DNA from: Vibrio lentus
GTDB lineage: Bacteria; Pseudomonadota; Gammaproteobacteria; Enterobacterales; Vibrionaceae
Length of the DNA stretch: 64,000 bases
Direction of reading: 5' to 3'
Assembly: GCF_030409755.1 (NCBI RefSeq)
Contig: NZ_JAUFQE010000001.1
Coordinates: 682,001-746,000 of the forward strand
Shown here: positions 27,113 to 36,264 of the stretch, one piece after another
Position numbering within the stretch: the stretch's first letter is position 1
Layout: every line of letters starts with the position of its first letter
Translations under genes and position numbers: made by a program
The notes under the pieces: generated by a model
The model's database searches: none
Told to the model about the DNA's origin: nothing
What the model saw: only the letters and a program-made list of their open reading frames with translations

Positions 27113-28117
27113 CTAATTATTGAGTAAAAAGAGTAAGCTACCGCCACTCAATGAACTTCCGTAATTGAAGTTGATTCCGACACCAAAGTTATCAAAGAAA
27201 TAAGAATCGTAAGGGACATCAAATACCAAACCAGCCCCAAATTCGTAGTAATAATGGGTGTCAAAAGGATCTTCGAGATCACCCGCGATATCGATTCGTC
27301 TGAAGTTATAGTGAACCTGTGGGTTATTTAGGGAAAGTGACTCCCACTTTACGTTTTGTCTGAATTCAATCTCATTAATAAACCGGAAACCTTCAGGGTT
27401 ACCGATATCACCGTCGTTGGCTTCTCCCCACCCTGTCCCATAAAAATAACGAGCTCTAGAAGATACGTTCCAGCTTCCCCAGTTAGTCGGCTTTAAATAC
27501 TGCAACTTAACGGAAGGCTCGCCGATTAATGCCCATGCTGACGTGTTCAACGCATAACCATCGAGTTGCGATTGAAAGGTTCTGGTGTAACTGTTTTTGT
27601 ATTCGTATTTATTGCGGTAATAGAGTGTGTGGACACCTAAGCCATAACCGATAGACCAATGTCGATCTAACTGGTTTTGAAGCCCCATAAAGCCATACAG
27701 GCCCAACACGGTGTCTTTATTTGGATTCAGACGACGATCAGAAGTCACGTCGGTTGAGAACTCAATGTCTTGTTCTGACAACACATAAGATGCGCGCACA
27801 GACCAAATCACATCGAGATCAGGATTGTCGGTTTTGATGGTCGACGAATAAGGAATGGAACCAACGCTCACCTGGCTACGGGTATCAATGGTTTTGTCAG
27901 AACCAAAACCGTTGTCATTGAGATTAATAAACGAGTTCGGATCAAAATCAACAAAGCCAATCGAAACAGCGTCACTGTCTGTAAGGGCAATCGATGCGGC
28001 GAATATCTTCTCTAAACGATCCTTTATCGCTTCATTTGAAGCATACGCAGTCGAAGACATGAAGCTACCAAGAATAAGGGGAATTAAGGTGTGACATAAC
28101 GTGCGGGGTGAAAGCAT
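27113..28117 (-). CDS. outer-membrane beta-barrel protein
   Basis: A 334-residue exported protein. I start it at the ATG at 28117 because GGAG lies eight bases upstream. The signal peptide ends near AYA. The mature part is rich in aromatic residues and alternates polar and hydrophobic residues in strands (for example WSIGYGLGVHTLYYRNKYEY), as in outer-membrane barrels. It may belong to the solitary autotransporter-barrel family (Omp_AT) seen in Vibrio, but that is a recollection from overall appearance, not a proof. There is no passenger domain and no plug. Function is unknown. Confidence 0.65.
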   Translation of the reverse strand: MLSPRTLCHTLIPLILGSFMSSTAYASNEAIKDRLEKIFAASIALTDSDAVSIGFVDFDPNSFINLNDNGFGSDKTIDTRSQVSVGSIPYSSTIKTDNPDLDVIWSVRASYVLSEQDIEFSTDVTSDRRLNPNKDTVLGLYGFMGLQNQLDRHWSIGYGLGVHTLYYRNKYEYKNSYTRTFQSQLDGYALNTSAWALIGEPSVKLQYLKPTNWGSWNVSSRARYFYGTGWGEANDGDIGNPEGFRFINEIEFRQNVKWESLSLNNPQVHYNFRRIDIAGDLEDPFDTHYYYEFGAGLVFDVPYDSYFFDNFGVGINFNYGSSLSGGSLLFLLNN

Positions 28118-28460
28118 TAAGTTGACTCCATTCAAACTTATGCTTCAAGTGTAATTGGTAATATCACTATTTCAATCAGATAGTTAATGCAGGCGTTGAT
28201 ATCCCTCTAAGTTCCAGTTGTAAGAGTGTCGCTAAATCTATCGCGCCCCAAAGCTCTTCTACGTCTTGTATCCTAAAATAAATAATCATACGTACTCCTC
28301 TTTAAGTCGAAGTACCATCTTGGATCAATCTCGACAGGGATACTTACCATAATACGCCACACCCGGTTTAAGAGCTGTTTCGCATATAAAAGAATAAGCG
28401 TTTGAAAATTATAAGTTTATCTCCTAAGTTTTTTATAACCCTTTACTCAGGAAGATGTAG
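28118..28460. other. intergenic region holding a possible 37-residue gene
   Basis: About 340 bases between the barrel gene and the 155-residue membrane protein gene. Apart from the small minus-strand frame at 28176-28289, I see no gene or strong hairpin. Confidence 0.4.
28176..28289 (-). CDS. possible 37-residue protein with a strong ribosome site
   Basis: The frame starts MIIYFRIQDVEELWG and is preceded by GAGGAG five bases before the ATG, the best match to the anti-ribosome-binding sequence in this neighbourhood. It is mildly acidic with a leucine-rich middle (LATLLQLELRGIS). It lies upstream of the outer-membrane barrel gene on the same strand, 58 bases away, so it could share its transcript. 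No family is recognised. Confidence 0.4.
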   Translation of the reverse strand: MIIYFRIQDVEELWGAIDLATLLQLELRGISTPALTI

Positions 28461-28928
28461 ATGAGCAATATAGAAAAAGTATATGGATTTAATACGCCCC
28501 AACGGCTCTTTGTCGGTTACACACTCGCCGTACTCGTTGATTTAACCGTTCTCAATTTTTTTGATGAATACTGGGACTTCGTCAATATCGAGTCTTTCAC
28601 CATTTCATTTGCTGCCGCGATTTTGCTACAGCTGTTGCTCAAGTTATCCATCGGCTTAGAACATAAGCTCGCGGATTACTTCAAGTCGAAACCCGGCACT
28701 GCCCCTAAGATCTACAGAGGCCTGTCGAGCTACGTGATTCTCGTCGGTTCAAAGTTCGTTACGCTTGAAGCGATCAACATTCTATTTGGTGACAAAGTCG
28801 ATTTCACAGGCCCTTGGAACGGTGTCATCGCCTTCTTTGCTGTGGTCTTTACCATTCTGGTTGCCGAAGTGATTGTTTCTAAAATCTACTTTGCACTGGA
28901 TGACACGCAGAAAACCGAAAAAGCCTAA
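28461..28928 (+). CDS. hypothetical membrane protein (four helices)
   Basis: A 155-residue protein with four likely membrane helices (about 17-35, 45-65, 88-108 and 118-142) and short polar ends. The start MSNIEKVYGFN follows AGGAAG. It is followed by a strong terminator, so it is a single-gene unit. I do not recognise the family with certainty, and no catalytic motif is visible. Confidence 0.75.
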   Translation: MSNIEKVYGFNTPQRLFVGYTLAVLVDLTVLNFFDEYWDFVNIESFTISFAAAILLQLLLKLSIGLEHKLADYFKSKPGTAPKIYRGLSSYVILVGSKFVTLEAINILFGDKVDFTGPWNGVIAFFAVVFTILVAEVIVSKIYFALDDTQKTEKA

Positions 28929-28965
28929 GCGCTCGAATAGATTAGGTTTAATCGAACGAGAAACA

Positions 28966-28995
28966 AAAAAGTGAGCCACTAAGGGCTCACTTTTT
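28966..28995. terminator. bidirectional terminator
   Basis: AAAAAGTGAGCC pairs with GGCTCACTTTTT. It separates the convergent membrane-protein and porin genes. Confidence 0.88.
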
Positions 28996-29036
28996 ACGTT
29001 TAGCTTTAAGTCTAAACAAGATAACGTTTAGCGAAA

Positions 29037-30284
29037 TTAGATAAACACTCTCGCTCTAATACCGAATACCCAAGCGCTGCTTTCACTAGAGAACGCAGGA
29101 TCTTTGATGTACTGAATATCTGGCGTAACTTGAAGGTGCTCACCAAACTGCATGTTGTAGTAGATTTCAGCTGTCCACTGCTCTGTACCACCACTTATCG
29201 CTTTCGCATCAGCTTCAAAAGAATCACCGTTCACTTCAGCCCAGTTCAGCGCGACACCTAGGTTATTGGTTGGTTTTCCTAACCCGAAATAGCCCATACC
29301 AACGGAAATTGATTTATCGTAAAGGGCAACATCCCCTTCAGAGAAACCACCACGAACAAACGGCATCACTTGAGGAGTCATAAACTGACTCCATGAAAAA
29401 TTAACCCCTGAACCACCTTCCGTTGCAAGGCTATTACTATGACGAGTATCGTCGCCAAAATCCCAGAAGGTCACGTGGAAGTTATCGGTATAGATCTGCT
29501 CTTGCGAAGCCGTCCAACCTAACTCCAATGTTGTAAAGTAAGATGCATCGCTACCAAAAGCGGTGTCAAAGCCATCAAAGATATCATCTGACTGACCATT
29601 TGCATCGGCGATACCACCGACCACATAAAAATTCTCGCCGAGCATATGACCCGCAGAAAGCGCAAGCACACCATCATCCGGCAAGCCCATGGCACCTGAA
29701 CCTGTCGAGAATGCTAAATTCGTAAAACCAGACCACGGGCTTGCTAAAGCGTAAACATCGGCATAGTTCGTCACATCTTGCCAGCCAACAATAATGGTGC
29801 CTTTACCATCGTTGATTTTTTTCTTCCAATTTAAGTCAGTAACTCGAAAACCTTGGTCACTGAAAGCTGGAGCGATCAAGCCTACATATCCAATTTGGTC
29901 TGAACCTATAAAGCCAAACTCTTTTGGTGAAGTATTGCCATAGGCATGCCTATGTTCGACCTTCCATACCAAGCTACCTGAGTTCTGCGTGCCGTTCCCT
30001 AGTAGGTGCCATGAACCGTACAGTCGCGCCACACCCGATGAGGCATCTACACTATCGCCACCAACCCCATCTCCAGAGGTAAGGCCTAAAGCAAAGTAAT
30101 CCGCACCAAATGTAAAGCCATCTGCGGCAAGCTTTTCGCGCCAATTCAGCTGCTGATCTTTTTGTTGTGCAATGGTATTTTCAACAGAGTCTGGACCTTC
30201 AAAGTTCGCGCTATAAACCGCAGGACTCAATGAGGTTACCGCCACCATCACTGCCATACTTACTTTAGATAATCTTGAATTCAT
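29037..30284 (-). CDS. OprB-type carbohydrate-selective porin
   Basis: A 415-residue outer-membrane porin with a signal peptide ending near VYSA. The mature part resembles the OprB family: an early segment (NWREKLAADGFTFGADYFAL), many short amphipathic strands, repeated WxxE or WxxA turns, and a C-terminal residue pattern (FGIRARVFI) typical of proteins inserted by Bam. It should let sugars or other small solutes through. The ATG at 30284 is used because GGTGAC lies close upstream; a TTG 12 bases earlier is unlikely. It follows the DUF3299 and amidohydrolase genes on the same strand. A short palindrome lies 58-74 bases upstream. Confidence 0.82.
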   Translation of the reverse strand: MNSRLSKVSMAVMVAVTSLSPAVYSANFEGPDSVENTIAQQKDQQLNWREKLAADGFTFGADYFALGLTSGDGVGGDSVDASSGVARLYGSWHLLGNGTQNSGSLVWKVEHRHAYGNTSPKEFGFIGSDQIGYVGLIAPAFSDQGFRVTDLNWKKKINDGKGTIIVGWQDVTNYADVYALASPWSGFTNLAFSTGSGAMGLPDDGVLALSAGHMLGENFYVVGGIADANGQSDDIFDGFDTAFGSDASYFTTLELGWTASQEQIYTDNFHVTFWDFGDDTRHSNSLATEGGSGVNFSWSQFMTPQVMPFVRGGFSEGDVALYDKSISVGMGYFGLGKPTNNLGVALNWAEVNGDSFEADAKAISGGTEQWTAEIYYNMQFGEHLQVTPDIQYIKDPAFSSESSAWVFGIRARVFI

Positions 30285-30341
30285 CTTTGTCACCAATGCT
30301 TTTTAAGTTCGTTCTATTTTATTCATTGCTCACATCGAAAA

Positions 30342-30358
30342 TTGTCATTTGATGACAA
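30342..30358. promoter_or_regulatory. palindrome upstream of the porin gene
   Basis: TTGTCAT-TTG-ATGACAA is a perfect 7-base inverted repeat. Its right part, CATTTGATGACA, recurs at 32647-32658 upstream of the amidohydrolase gene. Confidence 0.4.
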
Positions 30359-30361
30359 CCA

Positions 30362-31021
30362 TTAATTTTCTTTCTCGTAATAGTCTTCAATCATTGAAGC
30401 ATTCATTTCATAGCCCATAGTGAGGTTGCTTTTCCCATCAACGAGATAAACCTCTTCGGTCACTTTGTTCGAGCTAAAGTCACCTTCTACCCATACTGGA
30501 TACTGAACGTTCTGTACCTGAAAGCCTTCAGGGAAAGACACACGCACAATCTGGTTTGCAGGTGGTGGTGGCATGTGGATACACGCTCCTGCCACGGGAA
30601 CTAATAAGAATTCTGTTGCTGTCATTCCTTCAGAGAACTCTAAAGGAACAATAAAACCGGGTACTCGAACCTTCTTGCCATCAAACTCAGTGGTGATCGC
30701 TTCAGCGCTCGCTTTCATGGTTTGCATATACTCATCACGAAGTGCGATCACTTCATCTGCGTTGATGCCTTGCTCTTTTAACGTTTCTTTGAATTCCACA
30801 GCCTGTTGTTGCACTTGTTCTTCCTTTGATGCACTCATCGCTATCACACCTTGTAATAGGCGCATTTGTTGATCGGTCAGATCAGGCATTTCGAGTGTCA
30901 CTTCCTGTGCAGCAGAATTAAGGTCTTGCCACTCAAGAGCAACGGCCGTATTGGCATAAGTGGGTAGAGAGACGGTAGTAAGTGATAACACTGACAAGAC
31001 AAGAGAAAGTGTTTTTTGCAT
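30362..31021 (-). CDS. DUF3299-type exported protein
   Basis: A 219-residue protein with a signal peptide (cleavage near TYA, residue ~23), a helical middle rich in Gln and Glu (~40-95) and a C-terminal DUF3299-like domain beginning about VRVPGFIVPLEF and containing the characteristic GACIHMPPPPANQ with its Cys-x-His and Pro run. The family's function is unknown to me; the Cys-His may bind a metal. I start at 31021 (AAGGTG upstream). It lies between the amidohydrolase and porin genes, with short gaps, so probably belongs to the same unit. Confidence 0.8.
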   Translation of the reverse strand: MQKTLSLVLSVLSLTTVSLPTYANTAVALEWQDLNSAAQEVTLEMPDLTDQQMRLLQGVIAMSASKEEQVQQQAVEFKETLKEQGINADEVIALRDEYMQTMKASAEAITTEFDGKKVRVPGFIVPLEFSEGMTATEFLLVPVAGACIHMPPPPANQIVRVSFPEGFQVQNVQYPVWVEGDFSSNKVTEEVYLVDGKSNLTMGYEMNASMIEDYYEKEN

Positions 31022-31075
31022 GATGTGCACCTTGAAGAAAGAGGCCTACCGGAGCAGGCCATCAATTAAACGAAG

Positions 31076-32455
31076 TTAAAGTGTATTCTTGTAGACTTTG
31101 CCATCTTTCATGATGACTTTGATGGTATCGATTTCAGGGTTGCGTGGCTCTGCATCAAACCATTTCTCGTTTGCCCCAATCACGGATAAGTCTTCAAGTG
31201 GGTTACCTTCTACGATAAGTAGATCGGCGTACGCACCTTCTTCCACCACACCCAATTTACCGTCTGGATACGGGTCCATCACGCCAGATAACTTCATGAT
31301 TTCACCATTTACTGATGTCATGCCTTTCAAGGTGAAGAAGTTACCCAGCTCTTTACCCGCAAGGTAAATCGTGTGGTCGGTTTGTTTAATACAAGAAACC
31401 ATGTCACCAACACAGTCCGTGTGGAAACCCCATTTAGGCTGATACTTGTTTACGTTCGAGATGTAGTCTTTGAATGCTTTAGTTGCAGACTCTGCTTTAC
31501 GCTTAGAGGCTGGGTTAGAGTTGATCGCTTCTATCTGAGTTAAATATGGTGAGAACGCGGTCATATTGGTGGTGATATACGCGCCTTTGTCTTCCATTTT
31601 GTCGGCAATATCGCCATCAAACATAAAGCCATGCTCAATGGTTTTAACCCCTGCATCGAGGTTACGCATAATCGCTTTTTTACTGTAGGCATGCGACATA
31701 ACATAAGAGCCATAAGCATCTGCGACTTCAACTGCAGCTTCAATTTCTTCCGCTGACATCGCATTTAGCTGCCACGGGTCAAAAGATGATGCAACACCGC
31801 CCGATGACATGATCTTTATCTGACTGTTACCTTGCTTAAAGTTCTGACGTGCCGCCGCTTTAATTTCAGTAATACCATCCGCATTAAAGCTCACGCTATT
31901 GCGAGCCATACTGGTTGTTGAACCAAAGAAATGTTGGTTAGCCGTGGTTAGGTTACTAAAATCGGCGTGAGATCCTGTTGGGCCAATAAAGGCACCCGAC
32001 GTGTAAAGACGTGGCCCCGTTATCATCCCAGAATCGATCGTTTTACGCAGGCCTGTATTCAAACCACCAGCATCACGCCAAGTAGTAAAGCCCGATTGGA
32101 ATGCTGCGTTTGCGTTAACCGTTGAACGCGCCGCTAGCTCTTCGATAGTACGGTTGTTTTCATGATCGCTCAGGTTTCCGCCGTTCAGCAATAAGTGCCC
32201 GTGGCCTTCAATCAAGCCTGGCATCAAGGTTTTCCCTTCACCATCAATCACGACAGCCTCGCCTGCTTCAATAGGGCTTGCTGAGATCTGTTTGATCAGA
32301 TTGTCTTCAACGAGAACATGATGGTTTTCATAAAGCTTGTTTTCTGTGCCGTTGAAGATATCAACATTCGTAAAAAGCGTTGATGCCGCGTTTGCCGAGA
32401 GAGCAAATGAGCAAGAAAGCGCTACCATAGAAAGCTTTAAGCCTGCATTTTTCAT
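31076..32455 (-). CDS. exported metal-dependent amidohydrolase
   Basis: A 459-residue protein with a signal peptide ending near SANA. The mature chain has the composite domain and TIM barrel of the amidohydrolase superfamily: the first metal ligands in LIEGHGHLL, further His residues in VMSHAYS and IEHGFMF, and the terminal domain with KLGVVEEGAYADLLIVEGNPLEDL. Relatives are periplasmic imidazolonepropionase-like or prolidase-like enzymes, often acting on dipeptides or cyclic amides; the substrate cannot be told. It is first in a minus-strand unit with DUF3299 and porin. The ATG at 32455 has AAGGTG upstream. Confidence 0.85.
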   Translation of the reverse strand: MKNAGLKLSMVALSCSFALSANAASTLFTNVDIFNGTENKLYENHHVLVEDNLIKQISASPIEAGEAVVIDGEGKTLMPGLIEGHGHLLLNGGNLSDHENNRTIEELAARSTVNANAAFQSGFTTWRDAGGLNTGLRKTIDSGMITGPRLYTSGAFIGPTGSHADFSNLTTANQHFFGSTTSMARNSVSFNADGITEIKAAARQNFKQGNSQIKIMSSGGVASSFDPWQLNAMSAEEIEAAVEVADAYGSYVMSHAYSKKAIMRNLDAGVKTIEHGFMFDGDIADKMEDKGAYITTNMTAFSPYLTQIEAINSNPASKRKAESATKAFKDYISNVNKYQPKWGFHTDCVGDMVSCIKQTDHTIYLAGKELGNFFTLKGMTSVNGEIMKLSGVMDPYPDGKLGVVEEGAYADLLIVEGNPLEDLSVIGANEKWFDAEPRNPEIDTIKVIMKDGKVYKNTL

Positions 32456-32646
32456 TTTCACACCTTGTTATCCGTAAATGAGTGGAATCCATTTCCCATA
32501 ACGAGTCCATAACTACGATTGAGTGTCATGAGGTTTCAAAGGTGTTTTTAGGAATTACGACAAGCGTAAACGACAGCACTAAAACATCTCATCAACATTC
32601 AATAACTTAGTAGTGATATTGACACTCTTCAAGGTTGAAAAACGGC

Positions 32647-32658
32647 CATTTGATGACA
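32647..32658. promoter_or_regulatory. 12-base motif shared with the porin upstream region
   Basis: CATTTGATGACA, identical to bases 30346-30357. It lies about 190 bases upstream of the amidohydrolase start and just beyond the AraC gene's stop. A common regulator is possible. Confidence 0.3.
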
Positions 32659-32688
32659 CAGGGGAATTCTAAGAAGATTGTGTGATGC

Positions 32689-33711
32689 TCAGCAGTATGA
32701 TTTCCGGTATTGTCTAGGTGTCATGTTCATTTGGCGTTTGAAAGCGCGTGTGAAGTGAGATGAGTCAGAATACCCCATCTTAGAACCGATACTGGTAATG
32801 GAAAGGTCAGAGTACTTTAGCAACTCTAAGGTCTGCTCTAGCACCATATCTTCAATGAGCTTTTTATAGGTGACACCTTCCCTATCAAGTCGTCTTTGAA
32901 TAGTACGAACATGAATATTGAGAATGTCAGAGGCTAAACTTATTGGAAGTTTACCCATTGATAGGTAAGGTTTTATCGCCAAACAAAATGATGGGACAAA
33001 CGTGTTGGGAAAAGCCGAGTTACTTTTAGCGTCATCCTCTGCTTTGGGACGAGCCTGGGCTTGCCTCGCCAAAACTATCGGCGACAACATCATTGCTTCA
33101 GGAATACAAAAGGCCGTCACAGGCCTTCCACTGAAAAGCTGAGCCGGCCCCATTTGCGGTAAACATTGAAAGCTTTCTATATCATCCCCTTGAATGCCCA
33201 CTTCGGTTGGAGCCCACTGCCCTTGTGTCAATTTCAGTAGCAATTCATTCATGAACACCACGGCAAACAGTTCTGAAAAATGAGCCCAAACACTGTCGTT
33301 GTGTTGCTTCTCACGAACAAACCACCACTTTCCGCCCGATTGAGTCACATACATATTGGCGTCACTGGATTGCAGCTTTATCTGCTCACAAAACTGCTCT
33401 AAAGCCGATTTCAATGAACTTTCTTGGGAGAGTTGAGCGACAAACCTTGGAACATAAACCTGTTTACAAAAATTCCAAATATACAGGGCAAATTCTTCTT
33501 TGGACGAAGCGCGACCCATAAGATCCAGCACGTTCTTGATCGTGGTTTCTGGAAGATATTGATAGTGCTGACGATTGGTTAATATATCGTTAGGGATTTT
33601 CGCATCGCGGAGCAAAGAATAGATATCACCATCTAGGTGTTGGAATAACCCAAGAAAGAGTTCAACTTCTTCTTTGCTCACTATCGCAAGTGATTGGTGA
33701 CTCATTGGCAT
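32689..33711 (-). CDS. AraC-family regulator
   Basis: A 340-residue regulator of the same subclass as the one at 24895, with an N-terminal Arabinose_bd-like domain (~10-220) and a C-terminal AraC domain (~245-338). The second helix-turn-helix is ITSIGSKMGYSDSSHFTRAFKR, and the chain ends TPRQYRKSYC. It lies directly upstream of the amidohydrolase/DUF3299/porin genes in the same direction, with ~230 bases between, so it is a likely regulator of them. The start has AGAGGA just upstream, and MPMS gives two possible Met starts two codons apart. Confidence 0.87.
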   Translation of the reverse strand: MPMSHQSLAIVSKEEVELFLGLFQHLDGDIYSLLRDAKIPNDILTNRQHYQYLPETTIKNVLDLMGRASSKEEFALYIWNFCKQVYVPRFVAQLSQESSLKSALEQFCEQIKLQSSDANMYVTQSGGKWWFVREKQHNDSVWAHFSELFAVVFMNELLLKLTQGQWAPTEVGIQGDDIESFQCLPQMGPAQLFSGRPVTAFCIPEAMMLSPIVLARQAQARPKAEDDAKSNSAFPNTFVPSFCLAIKPYLSMGKLPISLASDILNIHVRTIQRRLDREGVTYKKLIEDMVLEQTLELLKYSDLSITSIGSKMGYSDSSHFTRAFKRQMNMTPRQYRKSYC

Positions 33712-33856
33712 CCGTTCCTCTAAAGCAATCCATGAAAAGTAATTCAGCTTACGTTACAAGATAGCAGACTTTATCACGACTAACGGAGGCATAATTTCGA
33801 CCGGAACCTTGATACACCCCGTATTTTCTCGCGAGCCGCTAGCTAACACTCAACGT

Positions 33857-33905
33857 TAATCACCAATCACTAATCACTAATCACTAATCACTAATCACTA
33901 ATCAC
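33857..33905. repeat. heptanucleotide tandem repeat, seven copies
   Basis: Seven consecutive copies of TAATCAC (the second reads CAATCAC). On the minus strand the array begins at the stop codon of the PACE pump gene. Such short arrays are prone to slippage, but this one is after the stop codon, so it cannot switch the protein's frame. Confidence 0.9.
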
Positions 33906-34333
33906 TAAAGTAAAACTAACTCGCGTCTTCTCACCAAGAAGGCTCTCACATGATCGTAAATCAGATTAAACACAAACGCGTAAATGGTAATAAAAATGGT
34001 CACGCCGATATCCATTAAGAATGCCTGCCAAATCCCCACATTAAGCAAGAAAGCCATCACTGGGATCGTCGCTATCAACAAGCCTGCTTCAAACAAAACC
34101 ACATGGAATATTCTCAGCTTAAGTGAACGCTGAGATTTTTCACCCGTAAAGTAGCGATCAAAAATGCGGTTAAAGCAGTAATTCCAAATCATAGCGATTG
34201 TCGCGACAACTATCATGGTTCCTGATAAGGCATTCACATCATGATCGGTAAATATCGCCAAGCCCATAATTGAAAGTGTTACGGCCAAAACTTCGAATAA
34301 CACTGAGTGGAACACTCTTTCTAACGTACTCAT
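33905..34333 (-). CDS. PACE-family efflux pump (AceI-like)
   Basis: A 142-residue inner-membrane protein with four helices in two repeats. Both PACE signatures are present: RVFHSVLFE in helix 1 with the key Glu14, WNYCFNRIFD in helix 2, then FHVVLFEAG and FNLIYDHVR in the second half. AceI of Acinetobacter exports chlorhexidine and short diamines using protons and needs the equivalent glutamate. The gene is divergent from a LysR regulator, as in aceI/aceR, with AGAGGA as its ribosome site. Confidence 0.92.
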   Translation of the reverse strand: MSTLERVFHSVLFEVLAVTLSIMGLAIFTDHDVNALSGTMIVVATIAMIWNYCFNRIFDRYFTGEKSQRSLKLRIFHVVLFEAGLLIATIPVMAFLLNVGIWQAFLMDIGVTIFITIYAFVFNLIYDHVRAFLVRRRELVLL

Positions 34334-34471
34334 ACATTCCTCTAAATAATCTAGTCTGTGTTGGATTAGCTCGGATTATGTCATCGAAAATAATAAGAGA
34401 AAGTTAACAGCCATCACGATTAGTGATAGCCTGAGCATTATCATCCCATTTGGTATTGAGCGAGAGGTAAC

Positions 34472-35374
34472 ATGTACAGTTTTGAGCAACTAAAAGTCTT
34501 CGTCACCGTGTGTGAAAGTGGCTCTTTTTCTGCTGCAGCACGCAAGCTGAAACGCGCTCAGTCTGGTGTCAGCCAATCGATCGCCAATCTCGAAATAGCT
34601 ATCGACCAAGAGTTGTTTAACCGCGAGAAAAACATCCCCGTTTTGACCAACACAGGTAAAGCGTTATTGCCTGTCGCTAAGTCGATTCTCGACCAACAAA
34701 AGTACTTCGACCAAAAAGTAGAATCGCTGACCCAAGAAGATGAACACGAACTGATCATTGCCATTGATGAGAGCATCATAGATAAGAATTTCATTAAGAT
34801 AATCAGCTCACTAGCCGATCAGTTTCCAATCACACACTTCGATATTATTACCACCTCAACCTTCGATGTTGAAGACTTAGTCAGACGCGGAAAAGCGCAG
34901 ATTGGCATCATCTATGCGGACGGTGAACTTAAGGTAGATATGGACTTCTTCTTGCTAGGCCAAGCACGCTTTCTCACTGTCAGCTCTGCCACACACGAGC
35001 TGAGCCAAATGTCCGTCGTTCAAGACTCAGACCTAAAGCGCTACCGCCAATGTGTGCATCGTAGCTCGAAGCAGCGCGAATTGTGGTTCACCTATGGCAT
35101 TAGCTCGATGCTTTGGTATGCCAACAACCACAAAACAATCATAGATCTCGTTGAACAGAACGTAGGGTGGGCAAATGTGCCTGAAATGATGGTGATGGAA
35201 GGAATTCAGAAAGGCGATCTCGTTGCACTGCCAGTGGCACACGAACATGGTGGTTGGATTACTCCTGTGGGTTGCTTAGTGTCTCGCAGCCATATCAATG
35301 GCCCAGTGTTAACAAGTTTACTTGAAAAACTAAAAGGCCACTCATTAGAGAACAATCAATGGCAAGCCAACTAA
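34472..35374 (+). CDS. LysR-family regulator, probably of the PACE pump
   Basis: A 300-residue LysR regulator: helix-turn-helix at ~3-60 (FEQLKVFVTVCESGSFSAAA, RAQSGVSQSIANLE) and an effector domain (~90-295). It is divergent from the PACE pump gene with 138 bases between starts, the same arrangement as AceR with AceI. It should activate the pump in response to a substrate. GAGAGG is a good ribosome site. Confidence 0.9.
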   Translation: MYSFEQLKVFVTVCESGSFSAAARKLKRAQSGVSQSIANLEIAIDQELFNREKNIPVLTNTGKALLPVAKSILDQQKYFDQKVESLTQEDEHELIIAIDESIIDKNFIKIISSLADQFPITHFDIITTSTFDVEDLVRRGKAQIGIIYADGELKVDMDFFLLGQARFLTVSSATHELSQMSVVQDSDLKRYRQCVHRSSKQRELWFTYGISSMLWYANNHKTIIDLVEQNVGWANVPEMMVMEGIQKGDLVALPVAHEHGGWITPVGCLVSRSHINGPVLTSLLEKLKGHSLENNQWQAN

Positions 35375-35536
35375 TCTCCCCCAATCCTTGAGTTCACCTA
35401 TTTCAGCAACGGAATCCTAAATCAATGACGGTGGTGTTTTCTCCAGCACTACCTCATTTCCGCTTTTCGTGCCGATAATTTTCTTTGTCGTGTGGATAAA
35501 ACACCCTAGTTGATATCCCAAAGTGACATAACTAGT

Positions 35537-36136
35537 ATGCGATCCCAAAGGGTTTGTCTTATCAAACTGATATCGACAAAACCAAATCGCTCTTTAACAC
35601 CACTGACCCAACTTCAAATCTCCCACATAAGTGCCCCTGCCCTGCAACCACTTGTGAAAGCTTCAAATAGATCACTTTTGAATATTGATTCGCACCCAGT
35701 TTATGAGCCCTCTTCGAGTGCTTTTTTATATCTAAATGAACCTTTTGGAAAATTTGTCGTGAACGTTTTAAGAAATATTTGCCCTGAGAAAATGGGCAAA
35801 GAGCGTAACAAACGAGAGTATGATTTACGCGTACTTAATTGTGTCAGTGAAAGCGAATATGAATCGCGTATGGCAGTTTGGAATAGCTTAACTTTGGTTG
35901 CTACTCCGTCTGTTTCAGAAACAAAAGGCTTCATCGATGAGGCTTTCAACAAACTTCAGCAAGACTTGAAAGAAGCGAGCCGCGAGTTATCGATTAACTA
36001 CACGGACTTCATTGCAATGGCCCATGAAGAACTTAACTACATTAAGGTGTTTGTTGCTGATAAGACCGCACAATACGGCTGGTATGCCGCGATCGTTCTT
36101 ATGATCATCGGTACTGTTGCTTTATGCGCTCAGTAA
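35537..36136 (+). CDS. hypothetical protein with a C-terminal membrane anchor
   Basis: The frame ends with one hydrophobic helix (AAIVLMIIGTVALCA) preceded by an amphipathic helical region (~115-185, FIDEAFNKLQQDLKEASREL), so a tail-anchored protein is likely. The start is uncertain. The ATG at 35537 gives 199 residues but has no ribosome site. An internal ATG at 35792 gives 114 residues, beginning MGKERNKREY, with a weak GAGA before it, and the residues after it look more like a protein than those before. No family is recognised. A perfect inverted repeat after the stop probably ends the transcript. Confidence 0.55.
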   Translation: MRSQRVCLIKLISTKPNRSLTPLTQLQISHISAPALQPLVKASNRSLLNIDSHPVYEPSSSAFLYLNEPFGKFVVNVLRNICPEKMGKERNKREYDLRVLNCVSESEYESRMAVWNSLTLVATPSVSETKGFIDEAFNKLQQDLKEASRELSINYTDFIAMAHEELNYIKVFVADKTAQYGWYAAIVLMIIGTVALCAQ

Positions 36137-36216
36137 ACAAAACTGTGTATTCAATAAATTGTCTTAAAAGCTCAAGCGATAGGCCAATTTAGCCTTTCTA
36201 TGAGCCTGTTCTTTAA

Positions 36217-36252
36217 CTAGAAAACAAATGGTTAACCTCATTTGTTTTCTAG
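36217..36252. terminator. AT-rich inverted repeat between convergent genes
   Basis: CTAGAAAACAAATG (36217-36230) pairs perfectly with its complement (36239-36252) around an 8-base loop. It is AT-rich but has 14 base pairs, so it may act as a terminator for thiE and the gene opposite. Confidence 0.55.
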
Positions 36253-36264
36253 TCTATAACCCCT

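Noticed and set aside
33857..33905. Phase-variation switch of the PACE pump
   Set aside because: The repeat is downstream of the stop codon, so copy changes cannot alter the protein's frame.
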